From positions 73,038-95,732 of the forward strand of contig JAAAKB020000024.1 in NCBI GenBank assembly GCA_010014835.2: a DNA stretch of 22,695 bases. Direction: 5' to 3'. A program made the translations under genes and the position numbers. Under the pieces are notes generated by a model that had not been told where the DNA came from, did not search any database, and saw only the letters and a list, made by a program, of their open reading frames with translations. Shown here one piece after another: positions 11,264-19,132 of the stretch. Position 1 is the first letter of the stretch. Every line of letters starts with the position of its first letter. The DNA comes from Apostichopus leukothele (Eukaryota > Echinodermata > Holothuroidea > Aspidochirotida > Stichopodidae).

Positions 11264-11398
11264 ATGACAGAGATTTCGTGCAACTGGTATGTGGAGGCTG
11301 CGTATGATGGTCAGCTTACATCAGACAAACTTAGAAGTACCCACCTATTAAAGAGCCAAACACACTTGAGAGATGCCTTCAGAGGCGCAAACAGTTGA
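11264..11398 (+). other. 44-codon open frame with coding-like composition, unrecognised
   Basis: The frame starts MTEISCNWYVEAAYDG and ends DAFRGANS. Its amino-acid mix is more protein-like (balanced charged and polar residues) than the hydrophobic chance frames around it, and it lies in a locally less AT-rich patch. I do not recognise any family. There is no strong acceptor before it or donor after it, so membership in the surrounding gene is not supported. It could be a remnant of a mobile element or chance. Confidence 0.15.
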
Positions 11399-12909
11399 TA
11401 CCACTTTCCGTTTTGCAGATATAAGCAATTTTGTGATTTTACCAACTTGAAGTCGAAGTGTGATTCATTATCCAGCTGTTTCTATGCTTGTTACAAATTG
11501 CAACAACTTTCAAATGGTAATGAACTACTGTAAGAGTGTGTATGTGAGGCTTCTGTCATATTTAGTTCAAATTCCCTGATAGCGAACAAATCGAACATGT
11601 AAAATCTGTTAAGTGTCGTAAATGAACACTGCAGCGTAAACTTTATACCGCAGGAAGTAGGTGTAACAAACATATTACTTGTTATTGGGCCACAGTTCAC
11701 ATGTGAGCATTACCATATTCCTTTTAAAAAAATCATTCAGTTTGAATCATCTAGAAACCACAAGATTTGTGCTCCACCTAGAATTGAAAACCGAAATTTT
11801 GACTTGTGTTAATTACTACTTAAAAGCTTCAGTTTAAAATTTGAGGCAACAAAAGCTGTTGCCGGATATTAGTAAGACATATTACCACTGATCATAACAG
11901 TATGAGTCGAGGAAGGAGCTAAATAGGTCGTCAAGGAGACTGGAAGAGGGATGAGGAGGCGATGACGAATACTAAGACATTGGGCTGTTGGGGCATTTGG
12001 CATATATACAGGTTGCTACAAGGTTCATCTGTATATATGTTAGTTCTTCATATTCCTGATTATAATGTGTTCTGATCATAGGATTGTAAATCTTACAGCA
12101 AAAAAAGTTGAATGTTGTAAAGTAACCTTCAGTTTTTTTTTACCATGGTGGTGATATTGGGGAGTGGGTGGGGGAGGGGGTAATGCAACAGAGTCGGTAA
12201 TTGTTTGATCTCTTTTAAATTTGTTATGAATTGAATTTATTGCCTGTGGAGATGGATTCTTTCCATGAAATTGTAGACATTTGTTTTTGTGTTTTTGGCA
12301 GCGTTGCATGTTATCATTGTTCAATAGCATCCTTGATATGGTCTCTGGAAATGTGTGAACAAAGCTATTGTTTTGCTTGCTCAATTGTTCTTGGTTGCGA
12401 TGCTCTCCCATTACACAGTAGTGTTACAAGGACTTAGTGGCATATATGCAACAGCGCAAAAATGTTTGTCACTGGTCAGAAAAGGTGCTTCCCAGGAAAC
12501 AGCCATGAACACATGCATAATATTCCTTGTTTAGTCTCTACTGTACCTGTAAGGCCCATGCTAACACAATAGCTTGTGTACAATGTTCTGATAAGTTTAC
12601 TTCATCTGGTAGCAAAGTGCCAAATTGTGATCCTGAAAGTGGGAAGTTTTGTTATAAAGTTGTTGCCAAACAGCCCATCCCTGGGTGGACATTAAATATA
12701 CCCAAATTATATTGTAACACTGCCTTACATATAGTCCTTGCTGCCCTTAAAATGTTCAAAGCCTACACAGTGATTGTTAGTTGGACATCCATTTAGGGCA
12801 AAGAAAACATTGTGACACAAAACACAGAAAACAGTCACTGGCAAGACACCAATCAATTATTTGACTTGCAACTTTCATGATCCCAGTTTTTTTCTTTACT
12901 TCTTGGTTT

Positions 12910-13030
12910 GGTTCACCCCCCCCCCTTCCCCCACATTCCTTATGATTATTATGATTATTATTATTACCCCGTTATTTATATAGCGCATAATTCAATATTT
13001 CTATGCGCTTGGAACTGGGCTGGGCAGGGC
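12910..13030 (+). repeat. C9 tract, ATT-rich microsatellite and TATTTATATAGCGC motif
   Basis: A C9 run (12916-12924) is followed by a degenerate (ATT/ATG) microsatellite (12942-12967) and TATTTATATAGCGC (12973-12986). The last is identical to the reverse complement of 4067-4080. It continues with a second GCGC-type word (ATGCGCTT, 13003-13010). This looks like an interspersed repeat end with microsatellite tail. Confidence 0.4.
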
Positions 13031-13177
13031 AGCCTTACTCGATATTTTAATACCTTCTCCATTGCGCACTGTATTTCTTTTTACGCACTGTAGATTTAAA
13101 TTCTCAAACTTCCCTTCGGCAGCCTTGTGCTATATATATAGTCAAAGTTCAACGATAACATTTGTATTCAGTGAGAA

Positions 13178-13276
13178 ATGAGTACAGAAGATGCGAGAAT
13201 GCTTGCAGATGAAAGGACCAGATTTAAGCCAATCAGATTACTGGAAAAAAGCACTGTTCATTATATTTTAGCATGA
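13178..13276 (+). other. 32-codon open frame behind a TATA-like element, unrecognised
   Basis: The frame begins MSTEDARMLADERTRF and ends HYILA. It is preceded by CTATATATATAG (13129-13140) and an initiator-like TTCAGTG (13167-13173), a spacing close to a core promoter. I recognise no protein family. It may be a first exon, an element remnant or coincidence. Confidence 0.15.
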
Positions 13277-14520
13277 AAGCCTCGTTAATGGAGATAGTGC
13301 TTAATGCTGTTTAAATGCATGGGGGATTTAACTGATCATTATTCTGGATTTGTTGTCAAACATTTGTTAGTACCTCTTAAAAGTGTCTTCCTGTAGGGGG
13401 CTGTCATGTCTGCGTACCTCTCACAAGATTTGCAATATTACATGTGAGTTTTGTCTGCCAAGTACTGCCATTCAGTTACTTTAATACAGCCTACCTACAG
13501 TGAAAGCATAATGAAAACAAAAGGCAATATGAAGAAGGGGTACATTAAGCATTCTCTTTTGTAGAACTCCTATATACACAAACCTTATGACAATCTTATA
13601 GTTTAACATACTGTACAAGGAGATCTATTCTCTTTGACTAAGCTCAAAACTCGGTACTGGTCTGTATTTTCCTTTATAACGTCACATGATTATGGTACTA
13701 AATGTGATTATGAATTCCATTTAGCAATGAAAAACGACATGGTTGGTGGGGATATTATACTTCATTGACAATGGGGATGGCGAACTAGGTATATATTTGA
13801 AAATATAAAGTGTGTACAATGTTGGTGATGGTTGCTTTGGAGCAGACAGTGCACTGCTATTTATTGTTTGTTTATATGATATTTGAAGTTCTGCACAGCA
13901 TTGAATTAAATGACCTTGAAGTACAATATCCAGGCTCAAAAACGAGGAATAGCAAAACGGGCAAAACTGTTTTTTTTTGTAAAAAACCCAAAGTTTGAGT
14001 ATTTCTCATTTACAAATTCGGCAAAATACCTCCTGAATTCTCTTGTATGAACCGGGTGGTACTATATCTCTTCTAGCAATAAAATTATCAGATTGATGCA
14101 ACGTGATGGGTTTTGAATGTTTTGGTTGTCAAAGACGACCTCTGTTTGTCCATATTTACAGTACCTCTCTCCTCTGTAGGCTGTTCCCTGTACTTCTCTG
14201 ATCTCTTGAAGTGAGTGCGGTACGTAGTGTGGGTGAATGTTAGCACTATATGTATGTGTAATCATTACTGTACATACTATACTTACAGTATATGATCCCA
14301 GTAATAAACCCACCCATAGATACAAATTGTGTCTGCAATCTCTGATGATACCTGTATAGTAACACATTCAAACATACAGATTTATTTGAGACAGATTCAG
14401 AGGCTCATTGTTTGAAGGAATTGTCTGGTGGAAGATTTTGATACATTGTCCTCATGGTTCTTATTTTTCTCTTTCTAACCATGTGAAAATTGTCCCCATT
14501 CAACGTTTTCTTGTAGAAAT

Positions 14521-14937
14521 TTGTTTTTCAAATTCACCAGTTTCTCACTAAAAGCTCCGTTGTTCGAACGCATCAATTTCGTGATTGACGTAGTGCAGGC
14601 AAATAGGCAAAATGAGCGACTTGAAGTTAGCACTCTCGTGTGTACACCCACTTGTGATTGCCTATTATATATTACTTACACATCGCGAATGTATACTGCC
14701 TACCATGCCCAGTTGGTATACGTACATAGCGTTGCACATAATACTGTACACTCTCACACTCAAACCACAGTTCATAAACTGTTCTTTGAAATTGCTGAAA
14801 TAAAATTCACGGATCAACTTTACAGTAAAAGGAAGCTTGAAAAGTATTTGGAACACGGAAAGATGAAACTTGGCGGAATCGATGTCAGAGCAGAATGTAG
14901 TACCAAGAAGCTTAGGCTTCGCAGAACGTTAAAGTAG
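14521..14937 (+). other. 138-codon open frame inside the inverted-repeat block, unrecognised
   Basis: This is the longest unexplained plus-strand frame in the long intron. The N-terminal third (MFFKFTSFSLKAPLFERI...) and C-terminal third (FTDQLYSKRKLEKYLEHGK ... KKLRLRRTLK) are rich in charged residues and protein-like. The middle (about residues 50-85) is Thr/Tyr/His-rich and looks like translated non-coding DNA. No conserved domain is recognised. It could be a decayed element-encoded protein or two fragments joined by chance. Confidence 0.15.
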
Positions 14938-15217
14938 CCTACATGCAAACATTCTTCGCGTTGGAGCTGGACAGCGCGATGTATAAACAATGAAGAGTCT
15001 GATATTCAAACTTATCTTGTGTTACACAAAAATCACAAAATCACCGATGCACTACATATATGACGGCTTAACGATTTTGATAAAACATATTTAATTTATA
15101 AGAAATTTCATCGAAAATTAAGGAAGAAATTAATCTGTTTTCAAACACGGATTTTGTTGTGATTACTGTAGGAACTGTATGGAGCGTGGGTTATGTCGCA
15201 ATCTGCATTTGGGAAGG

Positions 15218-15225
15218 TGACGTCA
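15218..15225. promoter_or_regulatory. Perfect palindromic CRE-type site TGACGTCA
   Basis: This full CREB/ATF consensus palindrome lies in a CpG-containing patch (GGTGACGTCACGTTC) near the right end of the inverted-repeat block. Function is not shown; a random 8-mer match is possible. Confidence 0.25.
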
Positions 15226-17801
15226 CGTTCACTACTGTTCAAGTATATTCCTAGATGTTCCAAAAATTGTTTCTCTGTCAAACGCAACATTAGCGTTCTC
15301 ATATTTTGAAAACATGTTTGGAAAATTAATTATCGTCTTTTAAGGTAACTTATAAGGGCTACCAGACAATTCTTTTAAGCCCCAAAAGGTCTGTGTTTGT
15401 CAACCAAATATAGTATTACATGATTTTCTGAACATTTTACATCAGATGTCAATGTAGAACATGTCACCCACCATGTACCACAAGTTATCTGTGCATACAG
15501 TATATGTAGAAGTTTGAAGTGAAATGCAGGTAATTTTCTTCTAAAAGAAATGACTTTCTTATAGGTTATATATATTTTTACTTTGGCTGGATGCAGAGTG
15601 AGGAGGACGTGAAACACTTAATATGCAAGCATGTTGTCTTTATTATGGATCCTTGCAAATAAACTCCATTGATGTGGGATTTGCCTAGTATGATTCATGT
15701 TCAGTAAAATCTGGTGTGGTGAATTTATGGGAACTTTTTGTGCAGTTGAATTGGTTCATCTGAGCAATTGAAGTGGGCATGGGTTTTCATCAGTAGCCTA
15801 CGGAGCAAAAATTTGTCACACGTGTGCAAAACACCAGATAGCAGCAAAAAGGGAAAAACAAAAGTGAAGTCTTCTGGTAGTTTTTGTTTAGTAAGTACAT
15901 AATTGCATTAAGTGTACATGTACATTAACTCAAGAGTATGAGATTTTTCAAACTGTTCTTATTCAGTATGTGGAGATATTATTTTTATTTAGATTTGATG
16001 GTTGGGCTGGTATCTTGTTAAGATATCATTTTGCTGATTAGAAACAGATAAAAGTTGATGAATTTTTATGCATGAAAAGAAATAGTTTGTTTATAAATTA
16101 CAGTAGAACCATTTTGAAAGAGCAACATTTTCTTTGCTCTTTTCAATTTTTTTTTTTTTTACATCATCCCAGTCAGTATTCCATAGTTGATTTACTTGTA
16201 ATCAGGAATTATCTGAAAGTAATGATAAAAATTAGTAGATCAGTAATATATCTATTTTTGGCTGTTTTTCCCAGAAACATTTCTTGATCATGCTATCATC
16301 TTGTAAAGTTAACAAGAATAACAATATTAGTTACGAAATTACTGAAAACAGAACGTCGTTCATTGGCTGCTATTGAATGTTCTTTACCTTTCTAATTTTT
16401 GATAAATTGCAATTTCTTAAATCCTTATGAAGTGGTTTTTTTATTCCATTCTCTGTGACACTTTCTTCACACAGTATTTTGGCTCAAAACAGTTCTCATA
16501 TTCACTAAAAGATTTTTAAAACCATACAGTATTTAGTGATGGTGGGAATATGTCATAATGTTCTACAGAACATCTCATTGCCTTCTTTTATTCATTTATC
16601 AGTACAGTGCCAATCTGTATTATTCCTGTATGAGTATCACTGTAAAGTTCTATTAATTCACTGTATTATTAGTCACCATAATCTCAAATACAATGCCCGC
16701 CCCCTGCCCATAAATGTGTACAGTATATATCCTTTGTTGTAACAGCTTTTGAGGCTTCACATGACTGTTTATTGTGCACATAGTCTGCAGATACAAACAT
16801 GGATGCAAAAATATCTATGTAAAAATGCGTCATTTATAGAATTTCAATGCTTCATTCCCCTATTTAATGATCTATGAAGTTTTTGGCGAAAACCGTGCGA
16901 AATTTGTGCTGTCTGGTACTGTACATTACAAAGTACTGTATCCTATTATTCAGCAGTGTTCTGGGATAAATGAAATTAATGCAAATTGCTCATTGGCTAC
17001 ACCCTAGTATGCCTAGCAATTCCAAAGGAAAGTTAAGGAGTAAGAGGGAAATGTACGTAAAGTGTACATACATATGAGTAACAAAGCTGAAGTCATTAGT
17101 GTGAGGCCTAATAATGTCAATTCTATGCATTTCATAGACACAGCATGTACTGTAATTAGTGGCTAACATGTATACTGCAGTGCTGACAATCCCAATAACT
17201 ACTGTACATGTTATGTTTGCACAACATTTTTTGTTGTCACTTTTCTCAAAGATAAGAGCGCTGGTTAGATCAACCCTGAAATGGACATGTAATGAATTGA
17301 CTACTATATGTGGTTTATTCAGGACTGTTGTAAGTGAGCTAGATTTTTCTTGCAAGATTGAGAAATTGTTCATGGTTTTGCAGTGATTTGAACTTCAAAA
17401 GATTAGCGTTGGGAATTCTACTCTCTAAAAGCAATAAATTTTAGATAAGATGGTAGTTATTTTGACACAAACAAGTGTCGGATTGTACAGTAGGGTACCA
17501 AAAGTCTAACAACTAGATTAGAATATTATTAAAAAATTTATGTGGCAGAAAGACTGTTTTTCTCTTTGTAGGCCCATTCCCACACACTGTTGTGGTATGG
17601 ACATTCATCACACTACTGGCTGATTCAAATAAAAAAATGGATGAAAAAGAGTATATTGTTACACCAGTTACAAAATACGGTTAAATTAATGTCTGGCCGG
17701 TGGGGTTGGTCTATCTCTGTCACTGCCATCATAATGTATTTTCCTTATTTTAGTGGAATGTGTAAAATATGTTATTCATGTTGTGTTTTCATTATCTTCA
17801 G

Positions 17802-17899
17802 AGGCTATCAATGGATGCTGAAGGAACCATGTCACTTCGCCGTGGCCCGGGGAGGCCAAGGCGACAGGGAAGTGGCTCACCTGCTGAAAGAAGAAGAAG
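17802..17899 (+). CDS. KMT2C/D-like coding exon 1 (AT-hook)
   Basis: The acceptor is ATCTTCAG and the donor GTACAG. The first ATG (17811) gives MDAEGTMSLRRGPGRPRRQG and ends phase 2. GPGRPRR resembles an AT-hook core, with Pro where the canonical motif has Arg before GRP; human KMT2C carries an AT-hook near its N-terminus too. The nine bases before the ATG are open in frame, so an upstream coding exon cannot be excluded. A second in-frame ATG lies at residue 7. Confidence 0.75.
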
Positions 17900-19061
17900 G
17901 TACAGTATGATGCAGCCAATATTGCTTCTGTTTATTCTAATTCTGAACTGGATAGTGTTAATCTCTAAGTAACTGTAGCTATTTCGAGTAAACCCTCTGC
18001 AACGTAAAGCAAAATCTACTGTCCTTTTCATCGTTAAGGCAGTACTTAATCCAACTTTTCATTTTTTTTGTGAAATGCTTTGAATGACTTGATATTCAAT
18101 TCAATTTAAATGTATGTCTCTAGCTTGACTAGTCAAATTTCTTTTTAAATAAAGAATATGAAATAAAAAACATTTTCCTGTTATCTTTGTATTACATATG
18201 GTTAATCACCATATATGAAAAGTTTCCGTGCGACAGAATTTCTAGAATCAAGTTGCATCTTTCACTTGCTAATTACTTGCTAATTTCATACATGGTGAAG
18301 ACTATGTAGTTGGGTATCTTAGATTAATGAGCTGTGATCTGTGAATGTAAATAATAATCTGTAGATTGTTAAATTTGCCAGAAATTGGAATCCACACGCT
18401 TGATACTGCTTTAGTAAAGTTACAACAAAAGTAAGCTGTCAATTATGAAAAAACTAGTCATATTATAGCGATATTCAAATAATAGATTACTGGCTTTGGT
18501 AAAGTACAGTCCACAACACAAACTAGTCTTACATCTTTACTTCTCTCTTTACCAGAACATACGTTACATCAGAGGATTCGCCCGCATCCAGCCCAGCTAC
18601 CAACTCGCCCGCTGCGGATGTAGACATGAGCCCAGTCGACTCACCGGGACCCAGTACTCGATCATCTCAGAGAAAGATTTCCTCGGAATCCAAGATCTCG
18701 ATAGAATCGAGGAGAGATTCATCTGAGTCCCGAGTCTCCAACGTGTCAGAGGTAGACCTGAAATACAGCCACGAAGGAGATGAGATGGAGCCCGCATTAA
18801 GAGCGTCCTCTTCGAGGAGGAAAGAGAAACCTGAGCTACCAGAGGAAGAACTGGAAGAAGATGAAGAGGCACTCACAGAGTACGAAAAGAAAACGTGAGT
18901 TTTTCAAAAAACTTTCAGTCTAGTGAAGACAATTGCGAAAGAAGGAGAAAGCCTGATTCTTAAAATTCTCAGGCTTCCGTTTCATCTTTATTGAAAACTT
19001 TCTTTTTAACTCTTTTGATTTCATCAATTGAGATGGGACAGTTGGCAAATTGTTGCTATGT

Positions 19062-19132
<71 letters not shown>

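Larger units (their letters stand above)
14417..15377. mobile_element. Inverted-repeat-bounded block of about 1 kb, candidate non-autonomous DNA transposon
   Basis: GGAATTGTCTGGTGG (14417-14431) and CTACCAGACAATTCT (15359-15373) are inverted copies matching at 13 of 15 positions. The right 78 bp recur at 1-77 with about 80 percent identity, showing that this end belongs to a dispersed family. The interior contains a 138-codon open frame (14521-14937) and a perfect CRE-like TGACGTCA (15218-15225). No transposase signature is recognised and no clean target-site duplication is visible, so boundaries and class remain tentative. Confidence 0.4.
7941..17801 (+). other. Likely first intron of the KMT2C/D-like gene (about 9.9 kb)
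   Basis: This long AT-rich stretch has no recognisable conserved exon. Distinct contents are listed separately: a C11 run (10454-10464), small unrecognised frames (11264-11398, 13178-13276), a repeat-like block (12910-13030), an inverted-repeat-bounded element (14417-15377) and a T14 run (16147-16160). If the 7815-7938 exon is not real, this is intergenic sequence and the gene starts nearer 17802. Confidence 0.4.

Noticed and set aside
11843-11861. Perfect 7-bp inverted repeat GGCAACA/TGTTGCC
   Set aside because: Isolated short hairpin with no flanking RNA-gene or terminator context.
12527-12796. Cys-containing 89-codon plus-strand frame
   Set aside because: Cysteine spacing fits no known zinc finger; no splice or start context.
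18920-19132. Minus-strand frame starting with a run of about 23 methionines
   Set aside because: Translation of the (TCA)n microsatellite; not a gene.
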